Source: Streptohalobacillus salinus (GTDB lineage: Bacteria > Bacillota > Bacilli > Bacillales > Amphibacillaceae). From it: 64,000 nucleotides of DNA. Position numbers and translations under genes: made by a program. The stretch's first letter is position 1. Each line of letters opens with the position of its first letter. Positions 16,895 through 25,344 of this stretch are shown here, piece after piece. The notes beneath the pieces were generated by a model. The model made no database searches and was not told where the DNA came from. It saw nothing but the letters and a program-made list of their open reading frames with translations. Location of the stretch: positions 62,001 to 126,000 of the forward strand of contig NZ_QJJR01000004.1 in the NCBI RefSeq assembly GCF_003201605.1, in the 5' to 3' direction.

Positions 16895-17854
16895 ATGAAA
16901 AAATATCTTTTAGGTGTCGATATTGGTGGTACTACAATTAAAATGGGAATAATATCTGTGGAAGGTAAAATTATCGAAAAATGGGAAGTGACAACAAAGA
17001 CAGGAGAAGAATCCGATCAAATTCCGAATGATATTTGGAACGCTCTACAATCAAAGTTAACAACACATTCAATTCCCGTAGAAGCTTGTTTTGGCATCGG
17101 GGTGGGCGCGCCAGGTTTTGTTGTGACAGATACAGGTGAAATCGCTCAAGCTGTTAATTTAGGATGGTTAGATTTCCCACTTGGAACGCTATTGCATGAC
17201 CTCTCAAATCTACCTGTTTATGTAGAAAATGATGCAAACATTGCTGCGTTAGGTGAAAATTGGTTAGGTTCAGGTGATTTAGCTGAAAATCTGGTCGCGA
17301 TTACGTTAGGCACTGGCGTCGGTGGCGGAATCATTGTAAATGGTAGAATTGTAAGTGGAACGAACGGTATGGCTGGAGAAATTGGTCATATGACGATGGA
17401 GAAAAATGGTGTCCCTTGTAATTGTGGACGCCGTGGTTGTTTAGAAACAATAACCTCAGCTACAGGCATCGCTCGAATTGCACAAGCGCGTGTGACAGCT
17501 GATTCTGACACTGAGCTTGCCCCATTACTAGAGAAAAAAAAGAAATTAACGGCTAAAGACGTATTTGATGCAACCAAAAATAATGACCGTGTTGCCCAAG
17601 AGATTGTGGCTGAAGTTGTTGATGTTTTAGGTTTAGCTATTTCGAATATCACAACGATTGTTAACCCTTCAAAAATTGTAATTGGTGGCGGTGTGTCAAA
17701 AGCTGGTGAAGAACTTTTAAAACCATTAAAAAAAGCTTTCGTAAGTTATGCATTGCCGCGCATTGTGGAAAGTACCTCGTTTGAAATTGCTGAGCTTGGA
17801 AATGATGCTGGCATTATTGGTGGCGCTTATTTAGTAAAACAACACCAATCTTAA
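16895..17854 (+). CDS. glcK: ROK-family glucokinase
   Basis: A 319-residue ROK kinase that phosphorylates glucose for glycolysis. The ATP-binding loop GVDIGGTTIKMG is at residues 7-18. The glucose/metal signature GEIGHM is followed by the zinc motif CNCGRRGCLET near residue 172. The C-terminal IVIGGGVSKAG is also present. ATG 16895 sits about 10 bases after AGAGAGGA; an in-frame TTG at 16886 is too close to that site. It forms an operon with yqgQ. Confidence 0.94.
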   Translation: MKKYLLGVDIGGTTIKMGIISVEGKIIEKWEVTTKTGEESDQIPNDIWNALQSKLTTHSIPVEACFGIGVGAPGFVVTDTGEIAQAVNLGWLDFPLGTLLHDLSNLPVYVENDANIAALGENWLGSGDLAENLVAITLGTGVGGGIIVNGRIVSGTNGMAGEIGHMTMEKNGVPCNCGRRGCLETITSATGIARIAQARVTADSDTELAPLLEKKKKLTAKDVFDATKNNDRVAQEIVAEVVDVLGLAISNITTIVNPSKIVIGGGVSKAGEELLKPLKKAFVSYALPRIVESTSFEIAELGNDAGIIGGAYLVKQHQS

Positions 17855-17875
17855 TGTAACCATTTGGAAAGAGAT

Positions 17876-17995
17876 AACGTCTATACAGTTAATGCGAACA
17901 AAATATGTTTGAAGTGATCAGATCAGGGAAAACATATAAAGGTGGGTCTATTCACTTTAGTTTATAGCAATTATTGAGAATAGACGTTAAGGAGG
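17876..17995 (+). promoter_or_regulatory. Structured leader upstream of the LtaS-family gene
   Basis: Three pairings are visible. AACGTCTAT (17876-17884) pairs with ATAGACGTT (17980-17988), directly against the AAGGAGG ribosome site. ATATGTTT (17904-17910 region) pairs with AAACATAT (17930-17937). GTCTATTC (17946-17953) pairs with GAATAGAC (17978-17985). The first and third pairings share the ATAGAC segment and cannot form together. This layout would suit translational or transcriptional control, or a regulator binding site. It matches no riboswitch consensus known to me. Confidence 0.45.
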
Positions 17996-18004
17996 ACAAT
18001 AAAC

Positions 18005-19864
18005 ATGTTCAAAAAGAAAGATTTTTTATCACTATATGTTATAGCTAGTTTGTTATTTGGCTTAAAGACATATGTGATGTATCGTTTCATGTTCACGATG
18101 GATATAGAAAATATCATGCAAGAGATCATTATATTTATTAACCCATTTGTGATGGCGTTCTTTATTTTAGCGCTAAGCGTTTGGTTGAAAGAAAAGACAC
18201 AGCCTAAGTATATTAGAACAATGATGGTACTTGGTTCGATTATTTTATATTTAAACCTAGTGTTTTATCGAAACTTTGGCGATTTTCTTACAATTCCAAT
18301 TTTATTTCAAGGTAGCAATGCTGCTGATTTAGGATCAAGTGTAGTTTCACTTGTTGAATGGTTTGATATTTTCTTATTTTTAGATTTAGCGATTGTTTGG
18401 TACTTAACTTCTAAGAAAAGAGACATTCACACCGTTAGTTTCCGCCCGAAGAAAAGATATTTAGTTTTAAGCTTATCTATAATACTCTTACTAGGAAATT
18501 ATATTTTAGCTGAGATTGAACGCCCGCAATTGTTACAACGTGGGTTTGATCGTGAATATCTAGTGAAAAATATTGGTGTATTTAATTTCCACCTCTATGA
18601 TGTTGTGCAACAGTCAAAATCTAAAGCGCAACGCGTCTTGGCAGATGGTAACGAACTGTCGGAAATCCTTGACTATATTGAAACTGAAACGACAGATCAT
18701 ACAGATACAGATATGTTTGGCGTTGCTGAAGATAAAAACGTCATATTTGTTTCTTTAGAATCATTGCAATCCTTTGTTATTAATAACACCTTGCATGGTG
18801 AGGAAGTGACACCATTTTTAAATGATTTAATTGAAGATAGTTATTACTTTGAGAATTTCTATCATCAAACGGAACAAGGGAAAACAGCTGATTCTGAGTT
18901 TATCGTAGAGTCAGGTTTATACAGTTTGCCAAGTGGAGCTGCTTATTTCACTCATAGTGAAAATGAGTACCAATCACTTCCAGAAATGTTAACCCAAAAT
19001 GATTATTCAACATCTGTTTTTCATGCAAATAGTGCAAGTTTCTGGAATCGAAATGTCATGTATGAAAACATGGGCATTGAACACTTTTATGATATTAATG
19101 CCTATCACGTTACTGATGAGAATAGTGTAGGTTGGGGATTAAAAGATAAAGATTTCTTTGATCAGTCGATGAAATATTTGACGAATTTAGAAGAACCTTA
19201 CTATACACGTATGATTACGTTAACGAATCATTATCCATTTACGTTGGATGAAGAAGACGCAACACTTGCACCATTTGATTCGAATTCAAAAACATTGAAT
19301 CACTATTTTCAAACAGCACGTTATTTAGATGAATCGATTGAAGATTTTTTCACATCACTGAAAGCGTCAGGAGAATATGAGGATTCAATTATTGTCTTGA
19401 TGGGTGACCACTATGGTATTAGTGATTTCCACAATCGTGCAATGGCTACCTATCTTGAAAAAGATGAAATTACAGCATTTGATCATGTCCAGTTACAACG
19501 TGTACCTCTCTATATTCATATTCCAGGTCATGAGGGTGAAGTTATTTCTGACGTGGCGGGACAAGTGGATATTAAGCCAACACTTCTTCATCTATTAGGT
19601 ATTGACGAAACTGAAGAGTTAAGTTTTGGGACAAACTTATTCGGAACAAGAGAAAAGGCGTTTACTGCTTTAAGAGATGGTTCATTTATTACCAATGATG
19701 TTATTTATGCGAAAGGGAACTACTATGACCTTGAAACGGGAGAAATAACTGAAGAAAATCTTGAGGAACTTGCTAGTATTCGCGAACAAGTTCAAAAAGA
19801 ACTTGGTTTTTCTGACCAGCTCATTTATGGCGATTTACTTCGCTTCCATGACATCAATGAATAA
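18005..19864 (+). CDS. LtaS-family lipoteichoic acid synthase-like sulfatase (YqgS position)
   Basis: A 619-residue membrane enzyme with five N-terminal membrane segments (about 10-170) and an extracellular sulfatase-type domain. Expected active-site elements are visible: Glu in VSLESLQSF, the catalytic Thr in EQGKTADSEF, and Asp/His in LMGDHYGISDFHN. Enzymes of this family polymerise glycerol phosphate from phosphatidylglycerol into lipoteichoic acid; some act only as primases. Gene order after glcK matches Bacillus yqgS. AAGGAGG lies 9 bases before ATG 18005, behind the structured leader. Whether it is the main LtaS cannot be told here. Confidence 0.9.
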   Translation: MFKKKDFLSLYVIASLLFGLKTYVMYRFMFTMDIENIMQEIIIFINPFVMAFFILALSVWLKEKTQPKYIRTMMVLGSIILYLNLVFYRNFGDFLTIPILFQGSNAADLGSSVVSLVEWFDIFLFLDLAIVWYLTSKKRDIHTVSFRPKKRYLVLSLSIILLLGNYILAEIERPQLLQRGFDREYLVKNIGVFNFHLYDVVQQSKSKAQRVLADGNELSEILDYIETETTDHTDTDMFGVAEDKNVIFVSLESLQSFVINNTLHGEEVTPFLNDLIEDSYYFENFYHQTEQGKTADSEFIVESGLYSLPSGAAYFTHSENEYQSLPEMLTQNDYSTSVFHANSASFWNRNVMYENMGIEHFYDINAYHVTDENSVGWGLKDKDFFDQSMKYLTNLEEPYYTRMITLTNHYPFTLDEEDATLAPFDSNSKTLNHYFQTARYLDESIEDFFTSLKASGEYEDSIIVLMGDHYGISDFHNRAMATYLEKDEITAFDHVQLQRVPLYIHIPGHEGEVISDVAGQVDIKPTLLHLLGIDETEELSFGTNLFGTREKAFTALRDGSFITNDVIYAKGNYYDLETGEITEENLEELASIREQVQKELGFSDQLIYGDLLRFHDINE

Positions 19865-19866
19865 TA

Positions 19867-19913
19867 AAATAAGAGCGCCTTATTCAACTTGAATAGGGCG
19901 CATCTTATTTTTT
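19867..19913 (+). terminator. Rho-independent terminator of the LtaS-family gene
   Basis: AATAAGAGCGCCTTATTCA pairs imperfectly with TGAATAGGGCGCATCTTATT, followed by a T run. Confidence 0.85.
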
Positions 19914-19944
19914 AATGTTTTTACTAGGAGAGGAGTCAAAACAA

Positions 19945-20562
19945 TTGGAGATTAAACAACTTTCACTCGGTCAATTAGGTACGAATGGATACGTTATCAA
20001 CGAACAAGGAAAAGCACTAATTATTGATCCAGGTGCAGAAGCTGAACGAGTAATGGAAACGGTTAAAACACTCGATAGTGAACCGCTTGCGATACTGTTA
20101 ACGCATGCGCATTTTGATCACATAGGTGCAGTTGATCAGTTAAGAGAGACATATAATATCCCGGTTTATTTACATGAAGCAGAAAAAACATGGTTAATGG
20201 ATCCTAAGTTGAATGCATCGACATATTTCCCATTAGGCGAAATTATTGCAAATGAGGCGGATCATTTTATGGTCGAAGGCGTCTTGTCGATTGGCCCTTT
20301 TCAATTTGATGTTAAACATACACCAGGGCACTCCCCGGGTGGCGTAAGCTTTGTGTTCGATCAACAAAATGTTGTCTTTTCAGGTGATTGTCTTTTTAAA
20401 CGAGGGATAGGTCGTTTTGATTTACCGCAAGGAAATAAAGAGGTGCTGATAGATTCGATTACTCGTGTACTTTATCGATTAAACGATGCATGCATTGTTT
20501 ACCCCGGGCATGGGCCTGAAACAACGATTGGCGAAGAAAAAGAGTCGAATCCCTTTACTTAA
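19945..20562 (+). CDS. MBL-fold metallo-hydrolase (YqgX type)
   Basis: A 205-residue metallo-beta-lactamase-fold hydrolase of the glyoxalase-II-like YqgX group. The zinc motif THAHFDHIG is near residue 53, TPGHSPGG near 123, GDCLFKRGIGR near 145, and the last His is in YPGHGPET. The substrate is unknown; thioesterase activity is typical of the family. The start is taken as TTG 19945, about 11 bases after AGGAGAGG; the frame is open from 19915. The stop codon is inside a hairpin shared with the convergent comG operon. Confidence 0.88.
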   Translation: MEIKQLSLGQLGTNGYVINEQGKALIIDPGAEAERVMETVKTLDSEPLAILLTHAHFDHIGAVDQLRETYNIPVYLHEAEKTWLMDPKLNASTYFPLGEIIANEADHFMVEGVLSIGPFQFDVKHTPGHSPGGVSFVFDQQNVVFSGDCLFKRGIGRFDLPQGNKEVLIDSITRVLYRLNDACIVYPGHGPETTIGEEKESNPFT

Positions 20563-20580
20563 GGGATTGACTCTTTTTCT
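20535..20580. terminator. Bidirectional terminator between the MBL hydrolase gene and comGG
   Basis: AGAAAAAGAGTC and GAATCCCTT pair with AAGGGATT and GACTCTTTTTCT. Both arms end in A/T runs, fitting two converging genes whose stop codons lie within it. Confidence 0.88.
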
Positions 20581-20951
20581 ATGACCAATGGATAATTAAG
20601 TGATAGCTGATAAGGGGGGGAGGTCTGACTGACAATGTTTAATGTCCACTGCTCGTCTTCAAGGTAAAAGGTATATTTGGCAGTGCCGATAGGAAATTGA
20701 TAATTACCTGTTGAAGGTACAGGTTGCGATGACCATGTATCAATACTGTTTTGATAAGTCATTTGATGGATCATCATATGGTCTTGATGTTCGCGTTCAA
20801 GATGAATGAACTTTTTCTCTGATTGATAAGCAAGTGTAATTAAAATAAAAAGTAAGCTCAGCAGCTGACTCACAAAGAAAATGTATAGTGAGATGGAACC
20901 TCTTTCATTGCTTATAAAAGGGAACGATTGATGTTGCAATTCTATCACCAT
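20559..20951 (-). CDS. comGG: ComGG-like competence pseudopilus protein
   Basis: A 130-residue protein in the last position of the comG operon. It has a single hydrophobic N-terminal segment (about 18-43, SISLYIFFVSQLLSLLFIL) and a soluble C-terminal part. ComGG sequences diverge strongly, so the name rests on position, size and topology and not on residues. It overlaps comGF by 47 bp. The ribosome site is weak, so translational coupling is likely. Confidence 0.7.
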   Translation of the reverse strand: MVIELQHQSFPFISNERGSISLYIFFVSQLLSLLFILITLAYQSEKKFIHLEREHQDHMMIHQMTYQNSIDTWSSQPVPSTGNYQFPIGTAKYTFYLEDEQWTLNIVSQTSPPYQLSLNYPLVIEKESIP

Positions 20952-21351
20952 TCTTTTTAATAACTGTTAAATTTAATTGCGCATTTACAAATGTTAAATC
21001 GAACTGATCTACATGGTGTAATAAAACTTCATGACCTGTTTGATTAACTTGACGTCGAATGACGCTTTGATATTTTTCAATTGTGACGACTTGTTTTTGA
21101 TGATTTAAAATCAATAGTTGCTGATTTTTAACGGATATGATTTGTCCTGTTTGTATTTCGCGTTCGAGGAATCGAATAAATTGATCAGTGTCATAATGAG
21201 CATAATTTGTTTCTGGTTGTAATGCTTGCACGAGTAAAGGCAAAAACATTAGGACAATCAACAAGATTTGTAAACTAATAAGTACTTCAATAAGGGTAAA
21301 TCCCTTTGAATTAAGGCGCATAATAAACGTCGATGACAATCGTTTTCTCAC
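20905..21351 (-). CDS. comGF: ComGF-like competence pseudopilin
   Basis: A 148-residue pseudopilin. The prepilin peptidase motif NSKGFTLIEVLISL is complete (cleavage G/F, Glu at +5) and is followed by a hydrophobic helix. The soluble C-terminal part (about 45-148) fits ComGF in size. The start is either GTG 21351 or ATG 21321; both keep the prepilin leader. It overlaps genes on both sides, as is usual in this operon. Confidence 0.82.
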   Translation of the reverse strand: MRKRLSSTFIMRLNSKGFTLIEVLISLQILLIVLMFLPLLVQALQPETNYAHYDTDQFIRFLEREIQTGQIISVKNQQLLILNHQKQVVTIEKYQSVIRRQVNQTGHEVLLHHVDQFDLTFVNAQLNLTVIKKNGDRIATSIVPFYKQ

Positions 21352-21646
21352 TGTGATTCACGTAACTTGCAACTGCTTTTAAAAAGGTTTGTTCTTGTGA
21401 ATAGGCAATATTAACAGAGGTATTGAGGTATAGTTGTTCTATTTCTTTAGGGAAACCGCTGCCTGTTTCTTCTTGTAGTTGCGAGTAAACATACTGAGTC
21501 ATTGCTAGCTCATTTCGATTTTCATGCATTTCTAACTTTAATTGATAAAGATAAGGTATAGTCGCACTTAAAATAACACTTAAAAGAGACAGATTGATTA
21601 ACCACTCAAGCAGTAAAAAACCGTCAGCGCTCTTTTGTGATAACAT
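21311..21646 (-). CDS. comGE: ComGE-like competence pseudopilin
   Basis: A protein of 111 residues from ATG 21646, which has AAAGGA 7 bases upstream; an in-frame ATG lies at 21664. The N-terminus carries a prepilin-like site (SADGFLLLEWLINLSLL), with Gly before the cut and Glu at +5 although the usual FTLIE is changed to FLLLE. The short soluble tail matches ComGE in size. Assignment relies on operon position. Confidence 0.78.
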   Translation of the reverse strand: MLSQKSADGFLLLEWLINLSLLSVILSATIPYLYQLKLEMHENRNELAMTQYVYSQLQEETGSGFPKEIEQLYLNTSVNIAYSQEQTFLKAVASYVNHSEKTIVIDVYYAP

Positions 21647-22076
21647 ACGCACGTCCTTTCCCAAACGGAAAATAGATTTGGTGTGAATAATAAGTTGTTG
21701 TCAAACGCATTTGTCCAGGCGATTTAAAGTTTCCATTTCGTGAAAAGCGTAAATGATATGATGTGGTTAGTAATTCTAACTGCCAATCTTTATTATATGT
21801 TCGTATCTCTTCCGGAGAATAAATGGGTGAATACCTAATCTCGTAGTTATATCTGTTTGGGTTTAATTGTATAGTCATATCCAGCGTGGTTATCATAGTC
21901 TTTTTTTGTACATAGAGTAAGTCATGCTCAAATTGAACATACCATAGCTGAAATTGATATAAGTCTTGTGATTTGGCGTAATGAAAACTGGAAAACATCA
22001 GAATTAGTTGTAAGAAACTTAGCACAATTAATAGTTCAATCAATGTAAAGCCAACTTGGTTATGGGACTGGGACAT
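21624..22076 (-). CDS. comGD: ComGD-like competence pseudopilin
   Basis: A pseudopilin of 150 residues from ATG 22076. The motif NQVGFTLIELLIVLSFLQL is a textbook type IV prepilin site: Gly/Phe cleavage, Glu at +5, hydrophobic helix. The C-terminal part is beta-rich in appearance. The start codon overlaps the end of comGC and the ribosome site is weak, suggesting coupled translation. Confidence 0.86.
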   Translation of the reverse strand: MSQSHNQVGFTLIELLIVLSFLQLILMFSSFHYAKSQDLYQFQLWYVQFEHDLLYVQKKTMITTLDMTIQLNPNRYNYEIRYSPIYSPEEIRTYNKDWQLELLTTSYHLRFSRNGNFKSPGQMRLTTTYYSHQIYFPFGKGRAYVITKER

Positions 22077-22392
22077 CTTCAACAAGATGTACTTTTTTAT
22101 TTTCTGATGTTTCAAAAGCTAATACTATTCGATTAGGATCAATTATATCTGCTTTAAGATAGTCGTCATTTACAAGCGCTTGTAAAGATTCTGGATACTC
22201 GCCATTATCGAGATAATAAGCTTGTATTTGTGTGTTAACAAAACTAACCGTCGCTTCATCGCTTTTTTTTGCAATGTTCTCATTGTGGTTGCCGAGTCGA
22301 GGGGTAATTAAGACGAGCAGTAGAGCGATTACACTCATGACAATTAACATTTCGATTAAAGTAAATCCTTCTTCGTTTTGATTCAAGTGCAT
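22060..22392 (-). CDS. comGC: ComGC major competence pseudopilin
   Basis: A protein of 110 residues from ATG 22392, with GAGGAG 10 bases upstream. It has the prepilin motif EEGFTLIEMLIVMSVIALLLVL, then a globular part with the ComGC hallmark spacing AYYLDNGEYPESLQALVNDDYL. ComGC is the main subunit of the transformation pseudopilus and is matured by ComC. The signal is complete, so the product should be processable if the operon is expressed. Confidence 0.92.
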   Translation of the reverse strand: MHLNQNEEGFTLIEMLIVMSVIALLLVLITPRLGNHNENIAKKSDEATVSFVNTQIQAYYLDNGEYPESLQALVNDDYLKADIIDPNRIVLAFETSENKKVHLVEDVPVP

Positions 22393-22512
22393 ATGTGTGC
22401 AACTCCTCATGATTATTTTTAAAATAAAGACATTTCGACCACGCATTTCAAAACATGTTAGCATCTAAGTAGCAATTAAGTGGTGAATACGACTAAAGCA
22501 ATTAAGAACTTA

Positions 22513-23559
22513 TTAAACGATTTGAATCATGTCTAACATAGGTAATAAAATGGATAAATAGACCAAGACGATACTGACAGCGATGGTAACAAAGACAATC
22601 GGTTGGATCATTGTTAGCTTACGATCAACGGCTTGTGTTAACTGATCTAAAAGTAGACGCGTATAGGCAGTTAAATCGCGTTTTAATTGTGGATGAGGTT
22701 CTTGCTTTTTAAATATTTGATAAAGATCCTCAGTCAAGAAGGTTTCATTTAAGACTGCAAAATCAAGACTGGATCCATTGCTCAAGGCTTGCTCAAGCCG
22801 GTTTGTAATGAATGCAAAATAATTAGTGGACTGCTTTTCTGTTAAAGCGACAAAGCACTCTTTAATAGAAAGTTTACTTTCAAGTAACGCACCAATGTGC
22901 GTAGCAAGCATAAAACTAAAATAGTAGCGCAACAATGGAAACACAATAGGAATACGGCTAAGCATAGCGAGTTGTTTCGCTGTCTTTAATAGTCGTTTAC
23001 TTAGAAGGATGAAGATTGTACCAGCAATTAATAGGTAAGCACTAATGACGAGTAAATTAAAAACAATGTCTACGGCTTGAGTGGAAAGGGTCAATAGTGA
23101 TGACTCTACTTGATTTGTTTGATATAACTGCTGGAAATTAGGATAGACGTAGTGTTGGGTAAAGAACAGCATGAGTAGGAAGCTCATGATTAAGATAAGT
23201 GGATAACGCATTGTTTTTTTGAAAGATTGTTGAATCCTGAGCTGTTGTTTGATTAGTGCTGTGCTTTCCACAAAGGCTTCTGTTAAGTTTCCATGAATCA
23301 GTGCAAAATGCACAAAGGAGACGATTTGATGATGAAAACCAGTTTGATTAAGGGCAACATCAAAGCGGATGCCATTAGTTAGTGCAAGTGATAGTGACTG
23401 TGCAAGTGGTTGGTATTGTTTTTGCCATTGGATGATGATTAAAGCCTGATTAATTGAATAATGCTGCTGCAACAGTTGTCCAAGAACTTCAATGAAATGC
23501 AATTGTTGATCAAGGTTTAGTTGTTTAGTTTTATTGTGGAAGGGTGTCAATGTAACCAT
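22513..23559 (-). CDS. comGB: ComGB pseudopilus assembly membrane protein
   Basis: A 348-residue GspF-family inner membrane protein. It has two repeats of the helical T2SF domain, with membrane segments near 130-150, 170-200 and at the C-terminus (VFVTIAVSIVLVYLSILLPML). It is the platform of the competence pseudopilus. ATG 23559 overlaps the end of comGA; an ATG at 23598 is also in frame. The ribosome site is weak (AAAGG). Confidence 0.88.
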   Translation of the reverse strand: MVTLTPFHNKTKQLNLDQQLHFIEVLGQLLQQHYSINQALIIIQWQKQYQPLAQSLSLALTNGIRFDVALNQTGFHHQIVSFVHFALIHGNLTEAFVESTALIKQQLRIQQSFKKTMRYPLILIMSFLLMLFFTQHYVYPNFQQLYQTNQVESSLLTLSTQAVDIVFNLLVISAYLLIAGTIFILLSKRLLKTAKQLAMLSRIPIVFPLLRYYFSFMLATHIGALLESKLSIKECFVALTEKQSTNYFAFITNRLEQALSNGSSLDFAVLNETFLTEDLYQIFKKQEPHPQLKRDLTAYTRLLLDQLTQAVDRKLTMIQPIVFVTIAVSIVLVYLSILLPMLDMIQIV

Positions 23560-24520
23560 AAGCATAAGCCTTTCGTTTAAGTGATTTGAAATTGACAAAA
23601 GGTTCCGGTAGTATGTGTGGATTTTTCATGTATCGTTCTAAAGGAACGCCTGCAAGAATCTCTAAAATACCGGCGCGACGTTGTTGTAAGTGCAACGGTA
23701 ATAATTCAATGGCGCAAATGCCAATTAGATTTTGTTCAATATCAATGGGTTTAACCCCCATCTCAATTAAGCGATGGATGGTTCCTACAGCATTCTTTGC
23801 GTGAAGTGTGGAAAAGACTAAGTGTCCTGTATAAGCGGCATGAAAGACGAATTCGGCTGTTTTATCATCACGTATTTCACCGACCATTATAATGTCGGGG
23901 TCATGACGCAGGGCGGCTTTCAATCCGGTTTGATAAGTCATGCCACTTTTTTCGTTTATTTGCACTTGCAAAAAATTTTTCATATCTTTTTCGATTGGAT
24001 CTTCAAGTGAGATCGTTTGATAAGCGTGTTGTTCGAGTAGGTAATCAATCAAGCTATAGAGGAGTGTAGTCTTTCCAGATCCAGTAGGGCCTGTCAAGAG
24101 GATAATACCTGATGTGCGGTTGATTAATCTCTGCAGTGTTTTCACTTGATGAGGGAACAACAATAAGTCGTTGAGTGATCTTGTGCGGTTGTGAGGTAAT
24201 AAGCGGACTGCTAGACTTTCTGATTGACGGACAGGCAGGGTGGATATGCGTAAATCGACCGTTGTTTCACTTAAGGACCATGTTAGTGTACCATCTTGGG
24301 GATGGCGAGATTCTCCGATATCCATCTGCGCTTGATACTTTAGGTAATTGATAAAGCTCGTATAAAAACTTAAGGGAATTTGCTGATAAGCAACACGCTT
24401 TCCTTGGATGCGTACGAAGAGTGAAACGTTTGTTTCACTTGGAATAAAATGAAAATCCGAGATGTGGTGAGTGACAGCATAAATTAAAATTTTAGTTAAA
24501 TAGTGATCAAAAGTATTGAT
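23531..24520 (-). CDS. comGA: ComGA traffic ATPase; no canonical start codon for the N-terminal domain
   Basis: A GspE-type secretion ATPase that powers pseudopilus assembly. Visible motifs are Walker A GPTGSGKTT, the Asp box LEDPIE, Walker B IIMVGEIRD and the His box TGHLVFSTLH. The conserved N-terminal domain is intact in frame (ISDFHFIPSE, then YLKYQAQMDIGESRHPQ), but it contains no ATG, GTG or TTG. A strong GGAGG (24531-24535) is followed six bases later by TAG (24521-24523), exactly where a start is expected, and the open frame begins with ATC. The first ATG is residue 66, which would remove the N-terminal domain. Either a TTG start mutated to TAG, or a rare ATC start is used, or the base call is wrong. 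Confidence 0.85.
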   Translation of the reverse strand: MNTFDHYLTKILIYAVTHHISDFHFIPSETNVSLFVRIQGKRVAYQQIPLSFYTSFINYLKYQAQMDIGESRHPQDGTLTWSLSETTVDLRISTLPVRQSESLAVRLLPHNRTRSLNDLLLFPHQVKTLQRLINRTSGIILLTGPTGSGKTTLLYSLIDYLLEQHAYQTISLEDPIEKDMKNFLQVQINEKSGMTYQTGLKAALRHDPDIIMVGEIRDDKTAEFVFHAAYTGHLVFSTLHAKNAVGTIHRLIEMGVKPIDIEQNLIGICAIELLPLHLQQRRAGILEILAGVPLERYMKNPHILPEPFVNFKSLKRKAYAYGYIDTLPQ

Positions 24521-24746
24521 CTAGTTACACCTCCATTCAACATTTTGAAACAACGCCTTCATCATAATTTATATTCAGACGAAGCACAAGATAAAAAAGA
24601 CAGGTCAGTCAGAGAGACTTTGTCATTTCAGATCACTAGTAGATGATTTTTTTCAATGATTGCGATAATACTTGAAAAGTGATAGAGTAATTGCAACTAA
24701 TTAAATAACTGGCTATATAGAAGAAATCAGAAGAGGTGGGATGACT

Positions 24747-25262
24747 ATGGACAGTGATGCAAGTGTTTTTTTAATTGGCTTTATGGGTTGTGGAAAATCA
24801 ACCGTCGGTAAATATTTGGCAGATCAACTAGGTTATCATTATATAGATACAGATGAAGTAATTGTTGAGCGATGTCATCAATCAATTCCAGATATATTTA
24901 ACGAATCAGGGGAAGGTTATTTTAGAGATCAGGAAACGTTGGCCCTCTGTCAAGTCCCTTTAAAACAGCATGTTATTGCGACAGGTGGTGGAATAATTGA
25001 GCGTGAGCAAAATCGCTCATACTTATCAGATCAAGTCGTTGTCTACTTAAAAACGGAGTGGGAAACAATCGTTAGCCGACTGCAAGGTGATCAAGCACGA
25101 CCTATTTGGCAAGACAGTAAACGTGACAAGCAGCATTTGTATTATCAACGGGAAAAACTGTATCAGCAGACAAGTCAAATTGTTGTCACCACAGATGATA
25201 AATCAATTGGAGCTATTGTGCATGAAATCATTACAAAATTCGAGAAGATATCTATAAAATAA
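24747..25262 (+). CDS. aroK: Shikimate kinase
   Basis: A 171-residue shikimate kinase, phosphorylating shikimate in the pathway to chorismate. The P-loop GFMGCGKSTVG is near residues 11-21, the shikimate-binding DTDEVI near 36, the FRDQE motif near 58, and GGG in IATGGGI. ATG 24747 is favoured because GAGGTGGG sits 7 bases upstream; the in-frame ATG at 24741 is too close. It stands alone between a divergent comG operon and its own terminator. Confidence 0.94.
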   Translation: MDSDASVFLIGFMGCGKSTVGKYLADQLGYHYIDTDEVIVERCHQSIPDIFNESGEGYFRDQETLALCQVPLKQHVIATGGGIIEREQNRSYLSDQVVVYLKTEWETIVSRLQGDQARPIWQDSKRDKQHLYYQREKLYQQTSQIVVTTDDKSIGAIVHEIITKFEKISIK

Positions 25263-25267
25263 CCAAT

Positions 25268-25303
25268 AAAAAGAGAGAGTAGCTTTGAGCTGCTCTCTCT
25301 TTT
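25268..25303 (+). terminator. Rho-independent terminator of aroK
   Basis: AAAAAGAGAGAGTAGC pairs with GCTGCTCTCTCTTTT, a long stem with a TTTT tail. Confidence 0.9.
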
Positions 25304-25344
25304 ACATGCAAAACAGGGTAGTGACTCCTAACCACAGAGTTCAA

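Noticed and set aside
18573-18758. Small plus-strand frame inside the LtaS-family gene
   Set aside because: It overlaps the real gene in another frame and shows no supporting signals.
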